A stretch of 64,000 bases of DNA from Trichostrongylus colubriformis (GCA_963978905.1 OZ022257.1:19053664-19117663); one strand, 5' to 3'. Positions 1 through 11,459 are shown, counted from the stretch's first letter. Translations and numbers: made by a program. Notes: generated by a model from the letters alone, not told the origin.

Positions 1-715
1 TACATTATGTCGCTGAGTATGTCTGTCGGTGTGTGTCTGGAAGCTGTCTGAGTAGAAATTCCTGGCTAACGTCCAATTAATGGCAGTGCCGTAATTTTCA
101 CGAATGGTGTATGGGGTCGTTCGGGATGTTGTTGCATTTCCTCTCGTCGCCTAGAGGATCCAAATCTTCATGAGATTCGAACACCATTTTGATTGACAAA
201 CGCTCGGCAAGGCATAAAATGGAAAATGATACCATAAACATCTCACGACCAAACTTTGAGGGTATCGGCCGCAGTGGTCCGCCCCGTACATGCAGAAGAG
301 GGTTTTAGATAGGAAAGGCGCTAGGACCTGTTGCCTGAGGGAACTCCAGAGGAGGTGCAAATCAGTCTCTGCAGAAGCAGTGGTATCCCACGCGCATCGC
401 CACACATAACTAGTGCACTACATCCCTGTTGAAACAGCGTTCATACGACAACTTATATGAGTTTGCTCTACCTGACTCTGAAGAAGGCAGCGACGCTCAG
501 GCATCAGTAGAGAATGAAATGGTCACCGATGTTGTTTGGAAGCTAAGCATCTAGCCAATCACATTTGAGAGAGTGCCTTCGAATGCATGAATCTCGGTTC
601 ATGCAAAATGTTATCGATCTAGAAGAACCACAATAGTCTACAATTTTCACATGCGAAATTCATGCTTGTATAGTGAGTCACTCAGAACTTGGAGATCTAG
701 AGGAGATGAAATTGT
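1..715. other. Unassigned sequence, no gene seen
   Basis: I see no convincing coding exon, RNA gene or transposon terminus here. The open frames are short and carry no recognisable motif. It directly precedes a dispersed repeat that recurs at 28.7-29.2 kb, so part of it may belong to an old transposon. Confidence 0.4.
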
Positions 716-2100
716 GGGTGGCGTGCAAGTGTTCCGACCAGTAGTCCAGGAGGTCAGGTCACCAGTGGTGTGTGGAGGGTAATTCACCATAGAAAGAACG
801 GAAATAACCATTTTTGGGCATCTGAAACATTGTACTGTTACAGTGAAGAGCTTCCACCTTCATCATAGATCTATTTGCTTTTAGTTATGAATTGCATTTG
901 ATGGAAGATGCCTAACTTAATCAGTTAAGAAACAAATAGCCATGTTTATTACATATAGGGTGTCCCAAAATTATGGGCACCAATAAATTGCAATATTTTG
1001 TTGGCGTCAGTAGAGTGAATGGAAAATCAACCCATTCACAACTTTAGTCCCGCTTTATGTAACAAGACGCAGCAGTCATATCATAAGTCCCTTTGCACTG
1101 ACAAGGACACAAGCTCAAAGCCTCTCTATCACTCAACCACCCATGACACGCAAGTTTTCCATACATTCCTTCCCCAATCTTTCTCAGGGCTACCTCATGT
1201 GACTCCATTCTAGGATAGTTGACTCGTAAGACCTTGCTTCTAGTTGGACCCCGGCAGAAGATCAATGGAATCATGTTTTGGGAGATTTGACGGACGTTTC
1301 GAAAGGTGATGAATTCGAAAAAAAGGTCGGCAGCGCTTTTGTATCAATTTGATTCTATAAGCTAGAGCGCCTTGCCGCTAAACTCACCATGTATTGTTGC
1401 GAAAGACTAGTGAGGGGAGTGCTTTATTATGTCTAATAGCGAGTTCCCCATGTTCACATTCCTGCAAGCTTTACGCCCAAATCGACGGAAACCAACAGCG
1501 CGTCATTATTGGACCCTCAATTATTACTGGACTCCTTGCTGGTACCCAAATACCCTATAGGCATGGTATCCCCTACAGGACGTTGTTGGCCACAATGGGT
1601 TGCCCTTAACGGTTCAGGACGTGGAAAATTTCGCTTGAACAAAAGTACGGTGAGTTGCGTGTCACCGTTGAAGCGAATGACCGCGAAGTGCTTTTGAAAA
1701 ACTTCTGAAATCTCGAAAATACCATGAGCTTCACCCCGACAAGCATGCGCTTCGGTAGAGAAAGATCCAGTGCATCCGCTGAGCAGCAAATAAAAGAAAA
1801 AGGATTGATACAATTGTATAGAGGGATACGAAGAAACACGAGTTCAGACGCCCATAATTTTGGGATAAACTTCACAAATATCTGCCTTTATTCTTCGGCT
1901 TTTATGTGTGGCATAAGTGATCCAGGTACATAGCCGGGATCTTGAAATTAGTAGTGAACCAATCGTTCCTTGAAGAAAGCTCACTCTTGGGTGACTTGAC
2001 CCCACACTAATCCCCGGAACACTTGCAACACACCCATGAAATTGTTGAGGGGTACCTCAGCCCCGTGCTGGGTCTTGAAGAGGTTCGTCCGAACAGAGCT
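716..2100. repeat. Dispersed repeat, copy 1 (split by an insertion)
   Basis: The stretches 716-955 and about 1869-2100 match 28716-29160 in the same orientation. Shared landmarks are 'GGCGTGCAAGTGTTCCGA', 'TTCATCATAGATC', 'TTATTACATA', 'ATCTGCC' plus 'TTATTCTTCG', and 'TTGCAACACACCC'. In the 28.9-kb copy these parts are contiguous. Here they are separated by about 0.9 kb bounded by inverted repeats, so this copy was hit by a later insertion. The second copy lies inside a foldback element, which suggests the sequence is the interior of a mobile element. No protein is recognisable. Confidence 0.6.
958..1865. mobile_element. TIR element, Tc1/mariner-like by ends and TA target
   Basis: The ends are inverted: the left begins GGGTGTCCCAAAATTATGGG and the right, read in reverse complement, gives TCCCAAAATTATGGGC. 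Both sides are flanked by TA (956-957 and 1866-1867), the usual Tc1/mariner target duplication. The paralogous sequence at 28.9 kb runs through the same point without this segment, which supports a real insertion. It is 908 bp long. I could not recognise a transposase inside; short plus-strand frames around 1394-1697 have no catalytic motif that I can identify. It is probably a non-autonomous or decayed copy. Confidence 0.55.
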
Positions 2101-2592
2101 GTCCAACTGTTCGAAAAATTTGTAGTTTGTGGGAGCCAAGACGAGTGAGTATGGTGGGTGGGCCAGAGTTTCGTAGTCCAGCTCATTTATCTTCTTCAGG
2201 TGTGTTTGTGCGACGTGGGGCGCAATTTATTGATGGAGGCTTCTTTCTGTTAGCCGAAACTGGGCGGATAATCTGCAGTTTGCGTTGCATCTCGCTGGGT
2301 TCCTCACATTACTTTTAAGCCGTGCTAGTTCCATCAGAACCCATGGCGCTCTGGTGAATCAGATCAATAGCAGACCGTCATTTCGTCACCACGATGACGA
2401 GGCTAATTGCGCCATTGAGGAGATCGCTCTCGATTGTCCTACAGTCCGACTCTCAGTAACGTCACGATGTGATTGAAATGGTCTTGAAATAGGTTTTACA
2501 AAGAATGCACGAGACATGGCGTGAGCTGACGTTTGCCCATTTCGTACCAGACTGGAAAAGTTAGAAATTCATTTTCGGCAGGAACGTTATCA
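2101..2592. other. Unassigned sequence, no gene seen
   Basis: Only short open frames without recognisable motifs are present. The segment lies between the dispersed repeat copy on its left and a satellite-bearing Helitron-like element on its right. I see no terminus or RNA feature. Confidence 0.35.
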
Positions 2593-3345
2593 TCCTACTT
2601 TATATAATACGCTAGGTATGGCCGTGTGTGTTTGTGTGCGTGAGTGTCTGTATGTCACGAAATTCATATTACAAGTCGCAGAGAAGCTGAAATCTTGTTT
2701 TTTGCAGGTGATTTAGTGAGTGGGAGAGGTACACTAACGGTAGGTGATGCAATTCATAACGGTTGATAAGATTCGATAAGGAGCGTCTGAAATCAAAATT
2801 CGCCAATCTGTTTGACTTTTCGAGCAGACCTTTGAGCATCGACACTCACAGGTCTTTTGTGGGGTGGAGGTGGACAGTAATGGTGAGTGATCCGATCGGT
2901 GGTCGATAGGTTTCGATAAGGAGCGCTAGAAGGCAAAATTCGTCGAATCCGCTACGCTTTTCGGGCATCCCTTCGAGCGTTGACACTCAGAGGTCTTTTG
3001 TGTGGTGGGGCAAGGACAATAATGGTGAGTGGTCTGTCCTAACACTGGTTGGCAATATTCGACAAGGAGCGCTGGGAGGCTCGTACCGAATGCTAACCTG
3101 TCCGACCTGCAAAGGCCCAATCCTAATTTTTAACCATTGATGCGCAAGCCACGCCCCCGATAAGCTGGGCGAAGCTTATTGTTAGTTCCCATGAGTTCCG
3201 TGCCCCGGTCAACACCTAACCATTCCTAACTTGCCAAACCTCTATACCTTGCAGTTGACTTAAGATTGGATTAGGTGACAAACAGACAGACACACACGGA
3301 CACACACACGAACACACCAAATTTCTGGTTTATATTTAGCTATAA
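2593..3345. mobile_element. Diverged Helitron-like element with satellite units
   Basis: It starts, after an A, with TCCTACTTTATATAATACGC and a GTGT-rich run ending in TCACGAAATTCAT, which is the 5' signature of the Helitrons at 12.8 and 30.5 kb. It then holds diverged satellite units ('ATAACGGTTGATAAGATTCG', 'GACACTCA', 'GGTCTTTTGTG'). At about 3265-3345 a CACACA-rich stretch resembles the same 5' end in inverted orientation. A clear hairpin plus CTGG 3' terminus as in the other copies is not visible, so the right boundary is uncertain and the region may be two partial elements facing each other. Confidence 0.45.
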
Positions 3346-3639
3346 TGGATCATAGGTTCAAGGAAAACATCCCTTTGCTGAGGCCTAAAACATTACAGAA
3401 ACCTGAAGCAGTAATAATCTAGCCGAAACTTTCAGGTGAAATCAACGGTCAAGTATCGGATTATAACGGTAACAACTGGGAAGTTACCGCTTCTTAAACC
3501 AAAACTTGCGATGTGACCAGATACCAAATCTCTACATACCATTGCATAGTGAAAGCATAGATAATACAACTTTACTCCGCAGCACTGACATGGTTAGTGG
3601 GAATCTCCTTCATTGCAGGAGGATGAGCCGTTGCTTACC
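3346..3639. other. Unassigned spacer
   Basis: No coding or repeat feature recognised between the Helitron-like element and the next dispersed repeat. Confidence 0.3.
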
Positions 3640-4260
3640 TTGGTTCACCACCCATGATGTGTGAAGAACCTGTCACACTGATGCTGGTATCATTTCTACA
3701 CCACATCATGGGAGTTCTCCATATCACATCTACGATCTTGCCATACCGTGATACTACGTTCTGCCATGCCTCTACTGCCCGGCATACTCCCATTTCCGCG
3801 CCACCTTTCTCCCTTTTCCATTCCACATCCACAGGTTTTCACGTATTCCATGTGGCAATCATTCAACCATCTACCGAAAATTCCTCACAACTACTAGTTC
3901 AAAAGCTTACTGTGAGGTAGTGTCAGGTGGAAAGATAATGCGAATACAATGACGCAAGCGAATTTAGTTTCCTGCAGCAGAAACTTTTGCAGAGGACCCT
4001 TGCATCTTTGTCTTATTTGCTTCATATTTTTCCGCCCGTGATTAAGTCACCGCAAACTGTGAATAACTGACACTTCTGTTCACCACTATGCTATGTGACT
4101 TCGTAGTAACTTCCGGCTCACTTATACTTTATTTACTCTCATTCATTGGTGAAGCTTGTTAGACCGGTGTAACATTTACTGCGAAATCTTCAGCTTACTT
4201 GGGAGTAGATGTATCCTAAAAATCGTCTGTTTCGGCTGCTTAACTATCGTCCAAGATTTG
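3640..4260 (+). repeat. Dispersed repeat family R, copy 1
   Basis: The same sequence order occurs at 10440-11130 (plus) and 11460-11990 (inverted), with a partial copy at 4690-4990. Landmarks are 'TCTCCCTTTT' plus 'CATTC', 'CTACCGAAAA', 'GAAATCTT' and 'TTTCGGCT'. The copies also share the motif 'TTTGCTTCATATTTTTCCG' or close variants followed by a GTCACCG step. No protein is recognisable; the long open frame here (about 4156-4461) is not kept in the other copies. Confidence 0.5.
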
Positions 4261-4458
4261 AGTAGACATATTGCTTCATGCAAGAAGGGAATTACGAGAT
4301 TCAAACTTAAACTTGCTCCTTACACTCCAATGCCACCTCCTCTAGCCTCTGACAAGAATCATCCCTTTTTCATTAATGCTATATCATCGGTTAAAGTGTG
4401 CTTAGAGCTGATGATGGTATATGCGTTTCAGGCATCAGGTTTAATCAATTCTGGCTGC

Positions 4459-4640
4459 TGAATGCGGCTCCATTTATAGTCGTGGCGGTAAGGTGAATTC
4501 GACTGGGCCTGTGAAATGGCTTACGGGGCGAGTCTGGTATCAATTCGTCCACCTCAGAATAATGGAAAGGTTAGTTGGTTCGCGCGTATATTCAGACGGG
4601 CTTTGATCTCCGCACCACGCGATGTGAGTGCGCATTACTT
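4459..4640. repeat. Inverted repeat arm, pairs with 5460-5650
   Basis: This segment matches the reverse complement of 5460-5650. The landmark 'GAGTCTGGTATCAATTCGTC' is conserved, with 'CCACCTCAGA' here against 'TACCTCAGA' there. The motif 'TCAGACGGG' followed by 'TTTGATCTC' is also shared; read on the opposite strand it resembles a degenerate Pol III B box, so a SINE-like origin is possible but unproven. The two arms enclose about 0.8 kb that includes a partial family R repeat. Confidence 0.5.
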
Positions 4641-4689
4641 GTAGTTACTAAACCTTTGCCCAATTTGCGAGAAATGATGTGAAAAACGA

Positions 4690-4990
4690 AAGATGATGTG
4701 AAGTTCTGCAGAGCACTTTTTGCTGCAGGTGACTGGGCTATTCTGCATCTCTGTTTACTCTATATTTCGCCGTCCGTGGTTTAGTCACCGCGAAGCCCAA
4801 ACAAGCTAGCAGCTCATCTTCTCATCGCCATGCTGATGTGACTAGTGACTTTCTCACTTGGTAAGGAGGGTTGTTGAACCGCTTTGACTTTTTTTTTAAA
4901 AATTCTACAGCGCACTCGGAAGTAAGTGTATCCTCGTAACTGTCTCTTTCGGCTACTTTACTACTGTTCCAGGGTTAGAAATGGGACCGA
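4690..4990 (+). repeat. Dispersed repeat family R, partial copy
   Basis: It matches the second half of the 3640-4260 copy and 10830-11105, with the GTCACCGCGAA step, 'GAAGTAAGTGTATCCT' and 'TTTCGGCTACTTTACTAC'. Both flanks belong to an inverted repeat pair. Confidence 0.45.
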
Positions 4991-5459
4991 TAAAGTTTGC
5001 AAGCCAAAGAGACCGTAAGATAAGCAGGCAAATCAGAGTCGAATTTTCTAATCGACAGAAAACTGTGCGATTCTGGTTGAGCATCCCTTCAAATGGCATC
5101 TGGAAGGGAAAAAAGGGACTCACTGCTTCTGGTTCAGTGTACTATGAGTGTTAATACAAGGATCTGAAGAGTAATATGTGAAGGGATGATCAGTAGTAAG
5201 CGCCCTCGCTGCCGCATACGTCCGTAGAGTTGATGTTTCGTAGTGTTCATTAGTAATTGTTGTGCTCAGTACGTATTTGACGTGACCACCGGAAATTGCA
5301 CGACAAAATAGACATGTGAAAGAGACGGTCGTACCGTATTGCTCGAGTGTATTCAATCTATTCGAGAGCTCGATGCGTGCTTTTTTTACAATAGCCGCGA
5401 GAAAGTCATTTCCTTACCAGGCGCTAAACTTTTTAACTACTAATCCACGTGCAACTCCA

Positions 5460-5650
5460 CACTCCACTCCCACTCCGCACTCGCATGGTGCGGTGGTGCA
5501 GAGATCAAATCCCGTCTGAATTCACGCTCAAGCCAACCAAAGTTTCCACTACTCTGAGGTAGACGAATTGATACCAGACTCGCCAACCCGTTGTATAGCT
5601 TGAGTCGCGTTCACCTACCATCACGATTATAAACCGAGCCGTATTTCGCA
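5460..5650. repeat. Inverted repeat arm, pairs with 4459-4640
   Basis: Reverse-complement partner of the arm at 4459-4640. Just upstream (5450-5485) is a simple run of alternating ACTCC/CACTC. Confidence 0.5.
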
Positions 5651-6260
5651 GCCAAATGGGTCGGACTGCCTACTGCGGCCCCTCGAAGATAGGGCGGCTA
5701 ACGCCGACCGATCCGATAAGGTCATGAGGCATGTTTCTGGTCAACATAAATTCGAAGAGAATATCTTTTCTCACCATTTAACAACATAGGTTTACCCCTT
5801 CCCCTAATAACAAAACACCACGCTTCATTGTAGATGTGCCAACTTCAAAGGTCTTCACTGGTTTTTATGCACCGTACTCTAATTTGATTGCCTCCTTCGA
5901 CACAGTCTATTTCGCTGCGCTTAATAGGGCGTGAACTGCGGACTCGGGTGAGAGCACGGAGACATCAGAGAACTCCGATGTCCACCAAACAGTTGATTTC
6001 GGCTGTATTTGGCTGAATTTGGCTATTTCTATAATTATTTTGCACAAAGACGCTAGTCTTCTATGAGGTGAGGAATTTCGAAACAATAACTCAGTTTGCA
6101 TGCTTACTGCACGGCTTAGCTGTGATTGTCACTTTAACCCGATGTTTTGCCTTTTTCGTCACTCCCTTGATTGTTTTCGATTTATTTTTCTCATTTTGCC
6201 TGAACTCCGCAGGCGCTTTCGAAACCAGTTACCAGGTATTATACTGCAATCATCGTACCT

Positions 6261-7360
6261 CTATGAGTTTTTTCTTGATGTTTTGATGTCTCTTTTTCTT
6301 ATCGACTTAGTTTCCTTTACGATGTCATTGATGTGCTCTTTTGATTGTAAAGGCCACTCCGTGACACTGTTTTGAATTTGGTTTCGCTTTTGAAAACAAA
6401 TTTTCCGGTGTCATGCTGCAGTCATCATAGTTGAGCAGGTTTCTCCCCAGATCTATTGAATAATCGCACTCTTCCTGTCATTCCATTCTAGAAAAATTTC
6501 GCCATCAGCAGGGCTTTGTTCCGCACATATTGCTGATCTTTTGTAAAGGGATGGTATAACTCAAACCGGCCGTCGTACGCGTCACAGTCTCGTTGCTCAA
6601 GACAACCCTATTGTGCTTAGTATCTTATGCCACTAGTTCTTCTTTTTGTTAAGTGTGCTTCATCCACTATGTGATCACGGTTCGCTTCACGCTAGAGCAT
6701 TTTTCTTCTCATCTTTCATAGCTGAATTTCATGTGGATACGCCAACTGCTTTTTTTCTCTCCGCCGACTGTCGCTTTCCTTTTCCACCGCAAGGATTTTT
6801 TCAACTAACACGCCCATATTCATCACAGGGGTATGTATTATGATGCTATATTGTTTTCTGAACTTCTTTTGTACACGGTTATACACATTGACGCTTCTAA
6901 GTGATCCCTTTTTATCCACTGCACTTCCTTTTCTTCATACGAGGTATTGCTAACTGTTTCACCAATTTCAAACACAAGTTTGATTAGGAATAGTGGAAGA
7001 TGAAGTGACGAATCTTCGTTCGTTTTGCACTAATGTCTTACACATGTATTTTGTAGCCTTTTCATGGGCCTCCACTTTCCTGCATAGTAGCTCGGCTTTT
7101 TCGAAATGAAAAGAGCATACACTTCGTAAGTTATGAAATCACCCAAATATAGTTCTCTCTTCAATTTCAGCGTTCGATTGACGCTGGAATTGTACAGTCT
7201 ATCACTGCCCGACCGCGCCTGTAAATGCTACCGGGGGGAACCGAAACATCGTGAGGGTTGTCTCTGATCATCAGTGAGAGCTGTTTCGATTGATGTGCTG
7301 GTGGACAGCATGCTAAACAACCTGAAAGGACACAGCACGTTCACCGCTCCCTCTGTTAAA
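6261..7360. other. Unassigned AT-rich interior
   Basis: No recognisable coding exon or RNA gene. Pyrimidine-rich stretches are frequent. It is interior to the proposed long-TIR element. Confidence 0.35.
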
Positions 7361-7477
7361 AACAACATTAGAGGTAATGTGGTTATTGAGAAATTCTCAA
7401 AAGGAATCACTACATGGGAACTAGGTCTAAGGAGGCTATCTGTGGCGATATGCCGGTGAAAAAGCGCGTATCCGATA
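7361..7477 (-). repeat. Partial MITE copy (same family as 8895-9450)
   Basis: Read on the minus strand this gives GCGCTTTTTCACCGG, then a GCCACAGATAGCC block and the TIR end TAACCACATTACCTCTAATG. These match the 3' ends of the MITEs at 8895-9450 and 58106-58664. The 5' two-thirds of the element is missing. Confidence 0.6.
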
Positions 7478-7643
7478 GAGAAACGGATATCACCTGACCC
7501 CTTTGGATGACAGACACCGCCTCTTATGATCGACTTTGTCCAGAACGACTGAGATGCAGAGTAATGAGCATGATAGCAGGGCCGTACCCATCATGTCGTA
7601 TTAAAGCCGTATTGATCGAAATGACGTAGTGCTTGACGTGTAA

Positions 7644-8018
7644 GGCCGCTTCCATACTTTGCGCACCGACGCCGTCACGCGCGTGCCGGCGTCACGCGCT
7701 TGCCGGCGTCACGCGCGTGACGGCGTCCATAGATAATGCGGTCCCAATCACACTACAGTATGGTGTTGTGGCCGATTCGAATCTTGGCGCCGTGCCAATA
7801 AGGTGATCGTGGCCGCTTCGTGTATTGATCGTGGCCGCTTCGTGTATTGGCACAGCGCCAAGATTCGAATCGGCCACAACACCATACTGTAGTGTGATTG
7901 GGACCGCATTATCTATGGACGTCGTCACGCGCGTGACGCCGGCACGCGCGTGACCCCGGCAAGCGCGTGACGCCGGCACGCGCGTGACGGCGTCGGTGCG
8001 CAAAGTATGGAAGCGGCC
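7644..8018. mobile_element. Near-palindromic foldback MITE, PIF/Harbinger-like
   Basis: The 375-bp element is almost entirely two inverted arms of about 160 bp (7644-7800 and 7856-8018). They start GGCCGCTTCCATACTTTGC and contain a GC-rich subrepeat of CGTCACGCGCGTG/GCCGGC type. A 3-bp direct repeat TAA flanks both ends (7641-7643 and 8019-8021), the usual target duplication of PIF/Harbinger elements. The short loop holds a tandem copy of GATCGTGGCCGCTTCGTG. There is no protein coding; the open frame across it arises from the symmetry. Confidence 0.75.
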
Positions 8019-8375
8019 TAAGCTTTGCTAGTGAATATGTCCACCGGTCAGGGGGAATGGTAAACGGACAAATGTGCGGAGGTACTCACTACCGCAACGC
8101 GTGAGCTTGCGTCGCGGTTCGTCGTCGGTGGGCACAGGCTTTCTCCCGTTTCGTCGCTTCGTCTGCGCACTCCGCGTAAGAGAGAGCACGTGGCGAGATA
8201 CGCGCAGAGTGCACTACGCATGATTGGTTGGGAAGCCAATGTTGCTCCTACTGAATAGTCAGACGAGACGGCAAATCGCCAACTTAGTAACTGCGGAAGC
8301 CTTCGCTTCCCGTTGTTGTAGGGTGGGCGCGCTTTAGTGGCGAATGTAGAGTTGCTTCCGTCTCATCGATACTAG
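8019..8375. other. Unassigned spacer
   Basis: No gene seen. It is moderately GC-rich, with several CGCG steps, and lies between the foldback MITE and a tandem duplication. Confidence 0.3.
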
Positions 8376-8655
8376 CTCAACAACGATATTTGGCGACACC
8401 CCATATTGGCCCCCACGTCGGGGCTTCCTTCCCTCGCAAGGTTAGCTTAAAATATACACTTGAGTATACATTCTGTGATGACAAGTGTCGCTTTCTTCTC
8501 ACCGATATCATAAACTCAACAGCGATATTTGGCGACACCCCATATTAGCCCCCTTTTCGGGGCTTCCTTCCCTTGCAGGCTTAGGTAAAAATATACAATT
8601 CAGTTTACATTCTGTGATGACACGTGGCGCTTTAGCGGCGAGTTAGGAGTCACTC
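8376..8655 (+). repeat. Tandem duplication, two units of about 139 bp
   Basis: Two consecutive units start at 8376 and 8515 with CTCAACARCGATATTTGGCG. They share 'GACACCCCATATT', 'GGGGCTTCCTTCCCT' and 'CATTCTGTGATGACA'. They differ by scattered substitutions, so the duplication is not recent. No coding potential is seen. Confidence 0.75.
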
Positions 8656-8759
8656 TTTTACACACACCTTAGTAGTCGAAGATCTCTATGCTGCTCACAA
8701 GAGCCTTTCCTGATGAGATAAGAAGACCTAAAGCTCATAAGCATGCCAGCGCGCGCCAT

Positions 8760-8803
8760 GATGGAGGCCGCGACGCGCGAGCTCATGCGTCGCGGCCTCC
8801 ATC
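8760..8803. other. Perfect 17-bp hairpin
   Basis: The arms GATGGAGGCCGCGACGC (8760-8776) and its reverse complement (8787-8803) are separated by a 10-bp loop. The strand is GC-rich against an AT-richer background. It sits about 90 bp upstream of the MITE at 8895 and could be a remnant of a foldback end. Confidence 0.6.
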
Positions 8804-8894
8804 ACGCCGCACATTTGTCACGTTTACCGACACTGCACCGATCAGTATCAAAGATTGGAAGAAATAAAACAATTGAATTATCCCTAACACTGCC

Positions 8895-9450
8895 TTCAAA
8901 GGCAGCATTAGGGGAAAGTCGGACGAAAAGTAAAAGAAATAGTGCATATGAAAGTCGAAAGGCCTAGTAACAGGATAGTGGAGAAACAACGGATGGAAAT
9001 GGCCCAAAACCCGAGAAGTACCCTTTCCACCGTTGGTTCTAGGCGCGGGCGACCTTCCCGTCAGAGGCGAGTAGTCTAATCTAGTTTTCCATTGGCATGT
9101 TGCCAAGTAAACACAAGGGAATGTTTGAAAATACGACAGCATCTACTTTTTGGAGTGAGCTTGAAACTAAAACTGCGAAAGCGCGCCGCAAAACCTCCGA
9201 TCCTGCCGCATCTCCTTGGCCGCTCCCACCCCAGTCAATCGGAAATTACGTCATCGGGAGGCAGGATTGCTGTGTCCAAGAGGCGGAACCATTGCATGGT
9301 TGCGGCGTTTTGCAGGGTTTCTACAGCTTGGAGGGGCGCTTTTTCACCGGGATTTCGCCACAGATAGCCTTCTCAGGCCCAGGACTACCATGTGAGTGAC
9401 TTCTTGCAGGGATTTCTCCATTACCACATTACCCCTAATGCTGTCTTTAA
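8895..9450 (+). mobile_element. MITE, about 556 bp, with short TIRs
   Basis: The ends are inverted: the left reads TCAAAGGCAGCATTAGGGG and the right, in reverse complement, TTAAAGACAGCATTAGGGG. A second full copy is at 58106-58664 in the same orientation, and a partial inverted copy is at 7361-7477. The copies share long blocks such as 'CCACCGTTGGTTCTAGGCG' and 'TTGCCAAGTAAACACAAGGG'. Open frames exist in both copies but are not conserved as protein and lack a transposase motif, so it is probably non-autonomous. Confidence 0.7.
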
Positions 9451-9955
9451 GGGCTATTATCGCCAGTGTGAAGCAGTTTTTTGTGGGGACGTCAGGAACA
9501 TATCAAGGGGCTTCAAAAATAAGGAAGGAAAGGACAAAATTAGCACGGCCACAAAATAAGCATGCTCCAAAGGAACTCCATTATTCAAATCAGCAACAAG
9601 TGTCTTTATAGACACTGCTAAAACACAGAAACTTGCGAATCACTGTGATAAAAAGAATGCAAGATGTGAAGAATAAACTGAAAACAATCGAGGAGAATGA
9701 CAGAAAAGACAGAAAACACCATGCTGAAGTGAAAAATACAGCCAAATCATGCAGTGCGCATGAAACTAGAGTTACTTGTGTCAAATTCCACTTACCTCAT
9801 CGAAGACCAGCGTCGTTATAATAGAAATAGCAAAATTCATCCAAATACAGCCGGGATCAGCTTTTATTCGGCCAACTGTTGAGTTTACTCTTAAGTCGCC
9901 GTGCTCTCACCCAGGTCCGTAGGCCACGCCCTATCTAACGCAGCGAAATGGACTG

Positions 9956-10439
9956 TACTCACCTAAAAGCTTCGGTCTGGTAGAGCATTTCACTTCAACG
10001 ATGCAGCTGTGCTACGCTAGACTACATTCTGCAAAAGATTACATACTTACGTGTGGAGCAGTAAACAGTCAAAACAAGTGAATGGAGAATGAGACTTACC
10101 TACCTCTTAGACTCCTTTTTTTCCTACGTGTCACTGATAAGTGCAAAAACACATGGAACAATATCGTGCGAGTTCATTTCTAGTACTATCTCATTCGGTC
10201 TCTGGCAACTAAGAAGACTGGTCAGGAGGCGTAGCCTTGAGATACAACGGTTGAAACTGGGAGGCCCCGATCCCGAAACTGCCAACTTTTTCTCGTCGTG
10301 GGTGAAACTTGTAATGTGTACCAATACCGAAGCCTTGAACTCACATTTCATAGTCAGCACTATTGGTACTATACCACGAGCCACCAATGACGTTAATATG
10401 AATCGCCTCCACTAAGGGAAGATAAGGTTCTGTTTAACT
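9956..10439. other. Unassigned spacer
   Basis: An open frame of 108 codons (10089-10415, plus) has no recognisable domain, and its opposite strand is equally open. I do not call it a gene. Confidence 0.3.
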
Positions 10440-11130
10440 TGGGCCGACATGGGTCAACGTCTCTCGAGGCGATCGACGTGTCAAAAACCTGTCACTCTAC
10501 TACTGGCATCAGTCCTACGCCACATCATTGGAGTTTTGCCGTAGTACATCTAGGATCATGCCATATTATGGTGCCACGTTATGCCATGTCTCCCTACTGC
10601 CTCGCATCTCTCCATACACACTATTCTTCTTTGCCGCTCAGCCTCTCTCCCTTTTACATTCTAGTTTCACAGGATTTCTCGCATTCCACGAGACAATCTT
10701 TCCAGCTGCTACCGAAAACACCTACCATCTCAAAGGTTTACTAGGAAGTAGGCAGAAATGTAGAAAAATGATGTAAATGCAGAGACGCGATCTAGTTTAG
10801 TCACCGCCAGCAAAAACTTCTCCAGAGGACCTTTTGCCGGCGGTAACTTAACTGGTCTGCGTCTCTGCATTTGCTTTATGTTTCGACACTCGTGGTTGAA
10901 TCACCGTGAAATACCAATAACTAGCAGTTCCTTTGTTCAGCGCTATGTTGATTTTGCTTCATGGTAGCTTCTAGCTTGCTTGTACTTTAATCACTCTCAT
11001 TTAGTAGCAAGGCTCATCGGGTCGGTCTAACTCGTTTCACGAAATCTTGCAAGTAAATGTCCTTATAATTGTCTATTTTGGGTACTTTACTACCGTCCCT
11101 GGTGTTAATGAAGTGACCTCGTAGAAAAAA
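10440..11130 (+). repeat. Dispersed repeat family R, copy 2
   Basis: Homologous to 3640-4260 in the same orientation. It faces an inverted copy at 11460-11990, so the two form a long inverted repeat with a centre near 11.1-11.46 kb. Shared landmarks are 'TCTCCCTTTT', 'CTACCGAAAA', 'CTTCTCCAGAGGACC' and 'GAAGTGACCTCGTAG'. Confidence 0.55.
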
Positions 11131-11459
11131 GGTATAGTACGAAAATTCACACAACGACCACGCGCGTTTTTGTAGACATTCGAATAAGAGTTATAAACAT
11201 TTCATGGGTGTCGTGCCTCAGCTTACACCATCTCAAGAAATTCGAATATCTAGCTGAAAGAGTAGAACATGAGTGCGCCAGCTAATTATCACCACTGCCT
11301 CACTACAGAATGACCACGCGGAAACCATCGATTTGAAGAATTCAAAGCAGGCGATAATCATGTGACACCGAATGAAAGTAAAAGTACGAAATCGAAAACC
11401 TACATCATGGCATGGCCTTTGCATGAAATTTCGTACTATACCTTCCTCCACAAGGTCAC

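Larger units (their letters stand above)
5903..9955. mobile_element. Possible 4-kb element with long terminal inverted repeats
   Basis: The segment 5903-6260 and the reverse complement of 9590-9955 are homologous over about 350 bp. Both outer ends read CAGTCYATTTCGCTGCG, and both continue through 'GGTGAGAGCACGG', 'CGGCTGTATTTGG', 'GCTATTTCTAT' and 'TGATTGTTTTC' or close variants. This geometry fits one TIR element of about 4.05 kb that has collected nested MITEs at 7361, 7644 and 8895. No transposase is visible inside, and the immediate flanks (CTTCGACA against TACTCACC) show no target duplication, so two independent insertions in opposite orientation remain possible. Confidence 0.4.

Noticed and set aside
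7692..8003. 103-codon minus-strand ORF
   Set aside because: It spans the palindromic MITE; both strands are open because the arms are identical.
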